Assembly: GCF_001650635.1 (NCBI RefSeq)
Contig: NZ_LWQU01000196.1
Coordinates: forward strand, 1 to 64,000
DNA from: Magnetospirillum moscoviense
Lineage (GTDB): Bacteria > Pseudomonadota > Alphaproteobacteria > Rhodospirillales > Magnetospirillaceae
DNA: 64,000 nt
Direction: 5' to 3'
A program made the position numbers and the translations under genes. A model generated the notes under the pieces. It was not told where the DNA came from and did not search any database. It saw only the letters and a list, made by a program, of their open reading frames with translations. Of this stretch, positions 47,705-54,712 are shown piece after piece; the first letter of the stretch is position 1; each line of letters starts with the position of its first letter.

Positions 47705-48577
47705 ATGAAAATCTATGGATATCAGGTTGGCTTCACATATAAAAAAGGAGTAACGACATTTGGTGAAGTCATTGACCATATAAACTCTCTCAAACTTGCA
47801 GATCGCTTTTACGCGGGAATTCGGCTCGAATCTATTATTCGAAGCGGTGGTATTTTAAAGCTTGATTTCTCACGCCTTCGGCAAGCTGTTCTTCCGGGCA
47901 AAGCTACACAAGCAACCAACACAACTTCACTTGGCCTTCTTGCTGGAGAGGCCGTGTCAGAAGAGACTGCAGCAATATACATCTCAAAAACAAATACACT
48001 TGCCATTCAATACAATCAATTTGGCCCGCATCGGACAGCAATTGAAAATTATATCAATAATTTCACATCACCAACAGCACGCAAACTTGGCAGAAAGCCA
48101 GATGGCGAAGGCCTATCGATATCACCGTACATAAATGCCAACGTTCAGGCTCAATTTGCGAAGATGAGTATATTTAAGAAAATTGACATGAAAGTTGCTA
48201 CCCCACCAATTGGCCATATCCACAGGACATCAGGCATGTCATTGGGTGCGGTTGTCGATATGGGACTGGCTGGCGGCACGGAAACTGCTCACATAGTTTT
48301 GTCCGCTGGCCGGGGGAAAGCCTCCAGCCTTAATCGTAGCTTCATAAAAGATGCCATTAACTATATTAAGGCGTTCCCGCATGGGGTTGAGAAGCTATGC
48401 ATATCAGCAAAAGAAGCTGTTGATTCAGAAATTGAGATACTCGATCTACTTGATTCCATCCTGAAGCATGAAATAGATATTTCTGTCGGAGCAGATCGCC
48501 GATACCCTCGCACGGAGCGGCTCAATGCAATTGAAACCGCAATTAATTACTGGTCTACAAACAAGCTTATAAAGTAG
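47705..48577 (+). CDS. Unrecognised AT-rich gene, first of a two-gene module
   Basis: The 290-residue product (MKIYGYQVGFTYKKGVTTFG...) has no signal peptide or membrane segment and matches no family I know. GGAGG lies 7 nt before the ATG. Codons and composition are much richer in A/T than the flanking umuC. It is followed 10 bp later by a small membrane protein with its own AGGTGG site, so the two look like a sensor/effector pair of the kind seen in defence islands. This is an inference from layout only. Confidence 0.65.
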   Translation: MKIYGYQVGFTYKKGVTTFGEVIDHINSLKLADRFYAGIRLESIIRSGGILKLDFSRLRQAVLPGKATQATNTTSLGLLAGEAVSEETAAIYISKTNTLAIQYNQFGPHRTAIENYINNFTSPTARKLGRKPDGEGLSISPYINANVQAQFAKMSIFKKIDMKVATPPIGHIHRTSGMSLGAVVDMGLAGGTETAHIVLSAGRGKASSLNRSFIKDAINYIKAFPHGVEKLCISAKEAVDSEIEILDLLDSILKHEIDISVGADRRYPRTERLNAIETAINYWSTNKLIK

Positions 48578-48587
48578 GTGGATTATT

Positions 48588-49040
48588 ATGTTTTTTGAAA
48601 AACATCACCCATTAATAATCGCCATCATGGGAGGTGCAGTATTCTGGTATTTCGGATCGCCACTGCCGCCAAAGGATGCTTTTGCATCAATGATGTCAGC
48701 TTCAGCCGGTGCATCGGCAATTTTAGTTGGCTTTCTTAGTGCCGCAAAAGCGGTACTAATATCATCATCAAAATCTCCGTCTTTTGAGGCATTGAAAGAC
48801 TCCGGTTATTCAGGCGAATTATTTAACTTTATAAAAAGCTCAATTGAGTGGTCAATTGGGTTTGCAGTTCTATGCATAGTGTTGATGTTCATAAATCCAG
48901 CAGAGCGTCACGTCATTGTTGCCGCGTCACTCGAAATAAATAACCCGTTCATGATTGTGTGGGTTTGTAGCGGGATTATTGTTATTGCAAAGTTTCTCCG
49001 CGTTACCAGGATTATCTTTTCGATACTCAAGCAGTTATGA
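48588..49040 (+). CDS. Four-helix membrane protein, second of the two-gene module
   Basis: The 150-residue protein has four hydrophobic segments (about residues 9-25, 38-58, 87-105 and 121-140), beginning MFFEKHHPLIIAIMGGAVFW. It resembles small pore-like or sensor membrane proteins but has no family signature I recognise. It is AT-rich like its partner. It converges on the serine recombinase gene. Confidence 0.65.
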   Translation: MFFEKHHPLIIAIMGGAVFWYFGSPLPPKDAFASMMSASAGASAILVGFLSAAKAVLISSSKSPSFEALKDSGYSGELFNFIKSSIEWSIGFAVLCIVLMFINPAERHVIVAASLEINNPFMIVWVCSGIIVIAKFLRVTRIIFSILKQL

Positions 49041-49047
49041 ATTCATT

Positions 49048-49599
49048 TCACTCCGCCATGGATAATGACCGGTAGACGCTCGTCCTGGCGATACCCAGTT
49101 CCTTGCTGATCGCCGCAACGCCAAGCCCATCGTTCTTGAGCCGCCGAACTTCTGTAGGGTCGATGGACCTCGGTCGGCCACGGTACCGTTCCGGGTGATC
49201 TTGCTTGGCCCGCTGGATTCCCTCGATCTGTCGTTCCCGCCGAAGCTGCGTTTCAAATTCCGCGAACACCCCGAGCAGATTGATGGTCAATGCACCGTAG
49301 ATGTCGCCCGTGTCGAACGGCTGCTCGGTGGCCTTCAAGCTGGCCCCCCGTTCCTTCAGTACCTTGATGATGTCCTGAAGGTCGGCCATGGATCGGGCCA
49401 GCCGGTCGATCCTGGTCACGACCAGAACATCATCGGTTCGCAGGAACTCCAGCAGAGTTTCCAGTTCGCGGCGGCCATCACGGCTGGTGCCGCTGATTTT
49501 TTCTGATCGGATGATCTGGCACCCAGCAGCCTTCAAGGCATCGATCTGGATGTCGAGGGATTGGTCTGTGGAAGAGCAGCGGGCATACCCGTAAAACAT
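49048..49599 (-). CDS. Serine recombinase (resolvase/invertase)
   Basis: This 183-residue site-specific recombinase has the catalytic N-terminal domain (FYGYARCSSTDQSLDIQIDA with the nucleophile Ser, and VTRIDRLARSMADLQDII with the catalytic Arg residues) and a C-terminal helix-turn-helix (RLKNDGLGVAAISKELGIAR). The length is normal for Tn3-type resolvases and invertases. A palindrome directly upstream (49611-49631) could be its operator or part of its res site. It may resolve multimers of the element. Confidence 0.93.
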   Translation of the reverse strand: MFYGYARCSSTDQSLDIQIDALKAAGCQIIRSEKISGTSRDGRRELETLLEFLRTDDVLVVTRIDRLARSMADLQDIIKVLKERGASLKATEQPFDTGDIYGALTINLLGVFAEFETQLRRERQIEGIQRAKQDHPERYRGRPRSIDPTEVRRLKNDGLGVAAISKELGIARTSVYRSLSMAE

Positions 49600-49610
49600 G
49601 GATTTGCTCC

Positions 49611-49631
49611 ATATGGGTCATAGACCCATAT
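49611..49631. promoter_or_regulatory. Palindrome upstream of the serine recombinase
   Basis: ATATGGGTC and GACCCATAT form 9-bp perfect arms around a 3-bp centre, 12 bp upstream of the recombinase ATG. It is probably an operator or recombinase-binding site. The AT-rich DNA from 49632 to 49771 shows no gene. Confidence 0.65.
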
Positions 49632-49771
49632 ATTAAAGCGTTACATAAATACAAAAGCAACCCATCTGGAACAATATTTCCTGACTGTGGCCGTGTTGCA
49701 GCAGAGTATACCTTAATGTTGCAGGGAATATGTCTTCAAATTGTATTTTAAACAGAACATTTCGTAGATAG

Positions 49772-50581
49772 CTATGTTGTGTCTTGTTGATCGTTATCGC
49801 CATGCCTCTTGATGTAGATACGGATAGAAAACTCCGTCCACCGCGTCCCTCTCGGCGGCAGAAGTTCAGGATTGTTCATCATCATAGTGTTTATTATATC
49901 GGCAAGATGTCTGTTCGGAACGGATTTATGGCCTGACTTTATGCTTTTAACTGCATCAATTATTATTTTAGCACGCTCTTTTGCAGCATCACTCTGTGCT
50001 GCTCGTCCTTTTGACTGTGCATCCTTCTTATTAGCCCACTCTGCGGCAAACCCGAGTTTACCGCCATCGGAAATGAATTTTTTTAGACCCGCAGTGCGTC
50101 TAAGCTTTTTAATTTTATCTCTTCTCCGTTGCCGCTCTTTATCTCTCTGCTGTTCAAAATACTCGTGGAGAGCTTCGTCCCTATCGGCAGGGTCAATCCA
50201 TATAATTTGGATGCCGCGATGATTAATCTCTGTTTGGAATTTTATCCTTCCAGTAGTTAGTGATGAAAACCCGCGACCACTGTGATGTCTAAAAGAATGA
50301 ATAATTAGCGGTGCGTCATTCCGTTCGCACCATGACATTGCAAGATTAATCGTTGGGAAGACCTTAAATGTAGGAAGATGCCCCGTCTCTTCAAACAAAA
50401 ATACTTTTGAAATTTCAAAGCCAGCAAGGCGGGCCATCTCGCCTGCCTTTTTATGCTGCACCTTTAATGTGACCGATTGAGCCAGGGCAACATCCAAGGG
50501 CGTATCATTTTTGATGCGATCCCTATCATGCCCTCTGTGTGTCCAGAGGAATGCTGCACATGGCTTTCGATTCCGGTTCAT
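49772..50581 (-). CDS. Unrecognised, possibly degenerate recombinase-like protein
   Basis: The 269-residue product starts MNRNRKPCAAFLWTHRGHDR with GAGGA upstream. The order of elements (N-terminal alpha/beta part, a very basic middle HEYFEQQRDKERQRRRDK, then a C-terminal ADIINTMMMNN...RGTRWTEFSIRIYIKRHG) is reminiscent of large serine recombinases, where a similar C-terminal part reads the target DNA. The catalytic Ser and Arg motifs are not evident, so a recombination function is doubtful. It is AT-rich. Confidence 0.45.
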   Translation of the reverse strand: MNRNRKPCAAFLWTHRGHDRDRIKNDTPLDVALAQSVTLKVQHKKAGEMARLAGFEISKVFLFEETGHLPTFKVFPTINLAMSWCERNDAPLIIHSFRHHSGRGFSSLTTGRIKFQTEINHRGIQIIWIDPADRDEALHEYFEQQRDKERQRRRDKIKKLRRTAGLKKFISDGGKLGFAAEWANKKDAQSKGRAAQSDAAKERAKIIIDAVKSIKSGHKSVPNRHLADIINTMMMNNPELLPPRGTRWTEFSIRIYIKRHGDNDQQDTT

Positions 50582-50757
50582 TCCACGCCATTCCTCACCA
50601 AGAATACCGTTGTTCAGTCGAATATTCTCAGGATTCCGGCCAGTTTCAAACTGCCTTCTCCGAATCATCTCGCTGCATCGTTACTGCCTCCAATTCGCCT
50701 GATAGCCTGTAAACACGCTGAATTCAAATGCAGCGTCGGCATTCAAAGGAGTTTGAG

Positions 50758-50946
50758 ATGGCTACCAATTGCACTGCACTTGCCAACCAAACGATGCACA
50801 TGGACTTCAATGTGCTGGTTGGATGCTCAACCGGCTTGCGGTTGGTGCTTTGCGAACGTCACTCGACCATTCCGACGCCTGCCAACGACAACAACCCGCC
50901 CACCCCGCCCAAGCCCCCCGCCTTGGCTATGCGGCGGGCCGCTTGA
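50758..50946 (+). CDS. 62-aa small hypothetical protein
   Basis: The ATG at 50758 follows AAGGAG at 7-8 nt. The product (MATNCTALANQTMHMDFNVL...) ends in a Pro/Asn-rich tail. I do not recognise it. It is the first of a four-gene rightward group ending with the methyltransferase fusion, each with a strong Shine-Dalgarno. Confidence 0.5.
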   Translation: MATNCTALANQTMHMDFNVLVGCSTGLRLVLCERHSTIPTPANDNNPPTPPKPPALAMRRAA

Positions 50947-50965
50947 ATCAAAAGGAGTACCCATT

Positions 50966-51703
50966 ATGTCCGACTATGAAGTCATTCTTCGCCCTTCCCG
51001 GAAGGCGGTGAACTCCGCCGTCTCCCTGGGGCTTCGTACCCACATTGCCCTCGTCAACGTCGTCGTCGCCGCTTTCGCGGTGCTCCCCGAACTCCGCAAG
51101 GACGAGGCCGCGTTTATCAATTTCGCCCAGCACCAATATGGCCTGACCGTCAAGGGCAAGGCGGTGGACGATTTCACCCTGCTCGTGGTCAAGGTCTTGT
51201 TCCACAACGTCTCGGAGAAGACGGACTTCCGCCGCCGTCTTGGGCAGATTGCGACCGCCCTTCGGCATCTGGAACTGCACCGTGACGAGTTCCCCGCCGA
51301 ATACGTCAAGCGGTTGATTCACGACCAGGGCGGTATGTCGGGGCTGGTGAAAGCTTTCCGCAATGAGAGTCGGACCAGCCGCAACCCGAACCGCGAAGAG
51401 AAGAAGGTCCGCACCATCCAGACCTACGTCGCCGGTCTGCCGCAGATCGGGACGACCACCCACTACGCCGACCATCAGTGCACGACCATCAATGATGTCA
51501 AGGACAGCCAGACTCTCGAAGCCCTGGCTCAATCGCCGGGTCGAGTCCTGATCGTGGGCGACATCGACGAGCAGTTCAATCTTACGAATTTACGGGTCGT
51601 TGAACGCGACCAGGGCGAAATCGACCGCCTGCTTACCCGCAAGGCTGCCCAGGTCGCCAAGACCGGAAGCAATGACAATCAGCCCATGAAGGAGGCCATT
51701 TAA
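50966..51703 (+). CDS. Hypothetical island protein
   Basis: The 245-residue protein (MSDYEVILRPSRKAVNSAVS...) is mostly helical and basic in the middle, with no signal or membrane segment. AAAGGAG lies 8 nt upstream. I do not recognise the family. The C-terminus ends in the sequence SNDNQPMKEAI, and the next gene ends in SNDNQKFQEAM, so the two share a tail of unknown meaning. It may be part of a replication or modification module with the downstream methyltransferase. Confidence 0.6.
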   Translation: MSDYEVILRPSRKAVNSAVSLGLRTHIALVNVVVAAFAVLPELRKDEAAFINFAQHQYGLTVKGKAVDDFTLLVVKVLFHNVSEKTDFRRRLGQIATALRHLELHRDEFPAEYVKRLIHDQGGMSGLVKAFRNESRTSRNPNREEKKVRTIQTYVAGLPQIGTTTHYADHQCTTINDVKDSQTLEALAQSPGRVLIVGDIDEQFNLTNLRVVERDQGEIDRLLTRKAAQVAKTGSNDNQPMKEAI

Positions 51704-52102
51704 ATGTTCACCAAGTCCCAGATTGAAGCCGCCCGTTACACCCTGCGGACGCCCTTCGACCACCCCGAATCCGAGGCCATGCGGAAGAGCATTCTCTGGC
51801 TCATGGACCAGTACATGGTCAACCCGCCGCCGACCAAGCAGGGTCTGAAGACCCACAAGCCCCGCCGTACTTATGACGAAGCGGCGGACATCATCCTCTC
51901 CGAAGACCCGCCTTCGGTTCTGATCGAACGCTATGGCATCAAGGTGGGGACGATCAAGGCGATCAAGTCCGGGGCCGGGAGCTACAAGAAGTTCGGGGGC
52001 TGCCTGGAACTCTGGAAGGAATACAGCGAGAAGTACCCTGCTGAGATTCACGGCATGACGAAAAGCAGCAACGACAATCAGAAATTCCAGGAGGCCATGT
52101 GA
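51704..52102 (+). CDS. Hypothetical protein with an HTH-like segment
   Basis: The 132-residue product (MFTKSQIEAARYTLRTPFDH...) has a helix-turn-helix-like stretch DPPSVLIERYGIKVGTIKAI and a tail SSNDNQKFQEAM similar to the preceding protein. GAAGGAGG precedes the ATG. The stop overlaps the methyltransferase ATG. It may be a small regulator; this is a guess. Confidence 0.55.
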   Translation: MFTKSQIEAARYTLRTPFDHPESEAMRKSILWLMDQYMVNPPPTKQGLKTHKPRRTYDEAADIILSEDPPSVLIERYGIKVGTIKAIKSGAGSYKKFGGCLELWKEYSEKYPAEIHGMTKSSNDNQKFQEAM

Positions 52103-53733
52103 TGATTACCGCCCTCAAGTCTTACCTGAACACCACCGTGGTTCCCGTTCCTGAATCCATGTCGAGCATGATCAAGTCCCCTGGGGGGAAGCACCGGACG
52201 GCTTCCGATCTGGTCAACCTCGCCCCATTCAATGTGGAGGAATACCGCGAACCCTTCGCCGGGTCTGCCGCCGTGGGTTTCCGTATGGTTCGGACGGGCC
52301 GTGTCACGGATATCTGGCTCAACGACCTCGATTCCAACATTGCCAACCAGTGGACCGTGGTTCGCGACGACCCCGCCGGTCTGATGCGGGTGCTGCATTC
52401 GCTGATTGAACAGTTTGGGGCTGCCAGCCAAGAATTGTTCGATCTGGCCGTTCAGATGGTCGAGAGCGACGACCGGGCCGAGGCGGCGGCGGGCTTCTAC
52501 GTTCGCAACCACCTGTCCATGTTTGGCACCAACGGCATGTCGCGTTTTGCCCCGAGCATTGAACGTGACGGTCGCGGCCTCAAGCCGGTCCACATCAATT
52601 ACATCCCCCAGTTTTCGGCTTGGCTCCAGGGTGCCCGGATCACCAATTTGGACTACCGCGAGGTTCTGGACGCCCCTGGCTCCGGGGTCATGTGTTTTCT
52701 CGACCCGCCCTATGCCAAGGTAAGCAAGCGGATGTATACGTGCGGCGAACTCGACCTGGAAGAGCTTGCCCGGCACGTTCGCAACAGCGGCCATTCCTGC
52801 TTGGTCACTGTGGACGACAGCCCGGAGAATCGTGTCGCATTCTCGGACATGAATCCGATCTGCCGCACCTACACCAGCAACATGGGCAAGTTTCACGAGG
52901 CGGCGGAACTGATCTGTGCCAACTACTCCACCCCGCTCTATGCCTTCCATGCCCGCAGCATCGGGGTGGAGATCGAGCAGGCCGCCCCGGTAGTCTTGCC
53001 CAACAATGATGAGGTGCCGGTGGTGAAGGCCGAAACGGCCACCGACGATTCACCCGCTGGTGAACCCACGAAGAAGGAATGGAAGGCCCGGACCCTTTTC
53101 ATCACCGAGGGGAACGAAAAAAAGAATTGCGAGTGGTATACACCGCCCAGTTTGCTCCGCCATATCTATGCCGCCAACGACAACCAGCCGCTCGATCTCG
53201 ACCCTTGTTCGCCCAGCAAGGGGGAGAGTGCCCCGGTTTGGGCACTCCAGCATTTCACCCAGGACGACGACGGCTTGGCTCAAAAATGGCACGGTCGTGT
53301 TTGGTTGAACCCCCCATATCATAGCCTTCGTCACTGGGTCGAAAAGGCCGCCGATGCGGTGTGGTGCCGCCACATGCCCGATGCTCCGACCGAATCTTCT
53401 GCTGTTCGTGACCAGCCCCTATGCGAAACCGTGGTCGGTATCATCCCGGTTCGCACCCACACGAGCTACTGGCGGAAATTCGTGAGTGAACATGCCTGCG
53501 TGTTCTTCATCACGGGCAAGGTTGGGTTCTTGAAGGGGATTGATGGGAAAGGTGTCGAAGTTCAATCCCGGATGCCCGAGGGCTTGGCCTTTGTGATCTG
53601 GGGAAACCATAGGCCGTTTTCGAATTATCTCCGGTCGCTTCCCAAGTCGGTGATCGACGTGTACGAACGATCCGGCCCTGCCATCCACGATCACCCTGTG
53701 CGGTATTGGGATGCGATCAAGAAGGTGGGATGA
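52102..53733 (+). CDS. Fusion of two adenine-N6 DNA methyltransferase domains
   Basis: The 543-residue protein joins a D12-class (Dam-like) methyltransferase to a phage-type N6-adenine methyltransferase. The first half has IKSPGGKHRTASDLV, the SAM loop REPFAGSAAVGFRMV and the catalytic motif CFLDPPYAK. The second half, from about residue 345, has EWYTPPSLLRHIYAANDNQP, LDLDPCSPSKGESAPVWAL and the catalytic motif RVWLNPPYHSL. Both active-site tetrads (DPPY and NPPY) look intact. A ~35-residue acidic linker joins them. It may mask island DNA from host restriction or from the BREX locus. Its sequence specificity is unknown. Confidence 0.85.
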   Translation: MITALKSYLNTTVVPVPESMSSMIKSPGGKHRTASDLVNLAPFNVEEYREPFAGSAAVGFRMVRTGRVTDIWLNDLDSNIANQWTVVRDDPAGLMRVLHSLIEQFGAASQELFDLAVQMVESDDRAEAAAGFYVRNHLSMFGTNGMSRFAPSIERDGRGLKPVHINYIPQFSAWLQGARITNLDYREVLDAPGSGVMCFLDPPYAKVSKRMYTCGELDLEELARHVRNSGHSCLVTVDDSPENRVAFSDMNPICRTYTSNMGKFHEAAELICANYSTPLYAFHARSIGVEIEQAAPVVLPNNDEVPVVKAETATDDSPAGEPTKKEWKARTLFITEGNEKKNCEWYTPPSLLRHIYAANDNQPLDLDPCSPSKGESAPVWALQHFTQDDDGLAQKWHGRVWLNPPYHSLRHWVEKAADAVWCRHMPDAPTESSAVRDQPLCETVVGIIPVRTHTSYWRKFVSEHACVFFITGKVGFLKGIDGKGVEVQSRMPEGLAFVIWGNHRPFSNYLRSLPKSVIDVYERSGPAIHDHPVRYWDAIKKVG

Positions 53734-53798
53734 TGGAGTACCGTCTGCCCGCGACATCGGAACATTGCTGCACCGGATTTCAAAACGATGCAATGAAG

Positions 53799-53836
53799 CG
53801 GCGTGAAGGCCGAATTTTCACCCAACCTTCACGCCG
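53799..53836. terminator. Convergent hairpin terminator
   Basis: CGGCGTGAAGG and CCTTCACGCCG form an 11-bp perfect stem with a 16-nt loop between the ends of the rightward methyltransferase and the leftward DUF6641-like gene. No long T-run is present. Confidence 0.6.
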
Positions 53837-53848
53837 ATCCCTGATGAC

Positions 53849-54277
53849 CTATTCACCCGACCTGTTCCGCTTGGCCTTGGCCTTTGCCGCTTCGATCTGG
53901 GTATCGAGTTCGCCGGACTTCACGGCCTGGACCACCTGGGTCAGTACAGTGATCACCTCCTTTTCGGTCTTACCGGCAACAATGCTCGGCTTTCCCGGCT
54001 GGAGTTCGACCACGACGGCATGACCGTAGCGTACCTGCACCATGATGTTCCCATCGGTAGCACGCCAGAACCAGGGCTTCGGGGGAGCCGCGACCGACTT
54101 GCGGATGGCATTGCCTTCGGAATCCTTGGTGTAGCGGGTGCGTTCGACCTTGAAATTGGCATCACCCAGCAGACCGATCTGGTTCTGAATCCCATCGATC
54201 ACCACATCACGGGCAGACTTCTTGCGGGTTTCCGAGATCAGCGGACGCTTGGCATCGGAAAGCTTAAGGTTAAGCAT
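53849..54277 (-). CDS. DUF6641-like plasmid/phage protein
   Basis: The 142-residue protein (MLNLKLSDAKRPLISETRKK...) has the layout of the DUF6641 family known from plasmids: a short Arg/Lys-rich start, KPWFWRATDGNIMVQVRYG in the centre and a helical C-terminus ELDTQIEAAKAKAK. The function is unknown. The ATG is preceded by GGAGG. The family name is from memory, not a search. Confidence 0.6.
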   Translation of the reverse strand: MLNLKLSDAKRPLISETRKKSARDVVIDGIQNQIGLLGDANFKVERTRYTKDSEGNAIRKSVAAPPKPWFWRATDGNIMVQVRYGHAVVVELQPGKPSIVAGKTEKEVITVLTQVVQAVKSGELDTQIEAAKAKAKRNRSGE

Positions 54278-54366
54278 AGTAACCTCCATGCATTGACATC
54301 TGCACATAGGTTAAGGACTCAATTTAGTATTTGCAATATAGCCAGACAAATAATTTTTTGTATCGA

Positions 54367-54675
54367 TCACTCGACACGACGCCAAACTTCCGTCCACGCT
54401 TCGTTTTCAAGTTTCTTCAGTGCCTTCACACCCTCTTTATATTCAGTAGCTTGTGCAGCATCGGTGCATTCTACGGCAGCTTCATTTGTTGCATCGATCA
54501 CTCCGGTCACATTTGATATCAATGACAAAAGTGCTTCAGTCGATATCCTTCGGTTTCTTGATTTCGATGAGCTTAAGTAGCTTTGACCACGATTTAACCA
54601 CTCCCCGAATTCACGACCTGATTTCACGATTCCAAGGCAATGGAACTCTTCGTATATATCCTGTAGTTCACGCAT
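54367..54675 (-). CDS. DUF6626-like small protein
   Basis: The 102-residue protein starts MRELQDIYEEFHCLGIVKSG with AGGAG upstream. The segment REFGEWLNRGQSYLSSSKSR and the following RISTEALLSL resemble a small helix-turn-helix-like family (DUF6626) found with plasmid genes. It lies 38 bp downstream of the large replication protein and is probably co-transcribed with it. Confidence 0.55.
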   Translation of the reverse strand: MRELQDIYEEFHCLGIVKSGREFGEWLNRGQSYLSSSKSRNRRISTEALLSLISNVTGVIDATNEAAVECTDAAQATEYKEGVKALKKLENEAWTEVWRRVE

Positions 54676-54712
54676 ATCGACGTTACTCCTGCTGATGTTG
54701 CAGGAGTATTTA

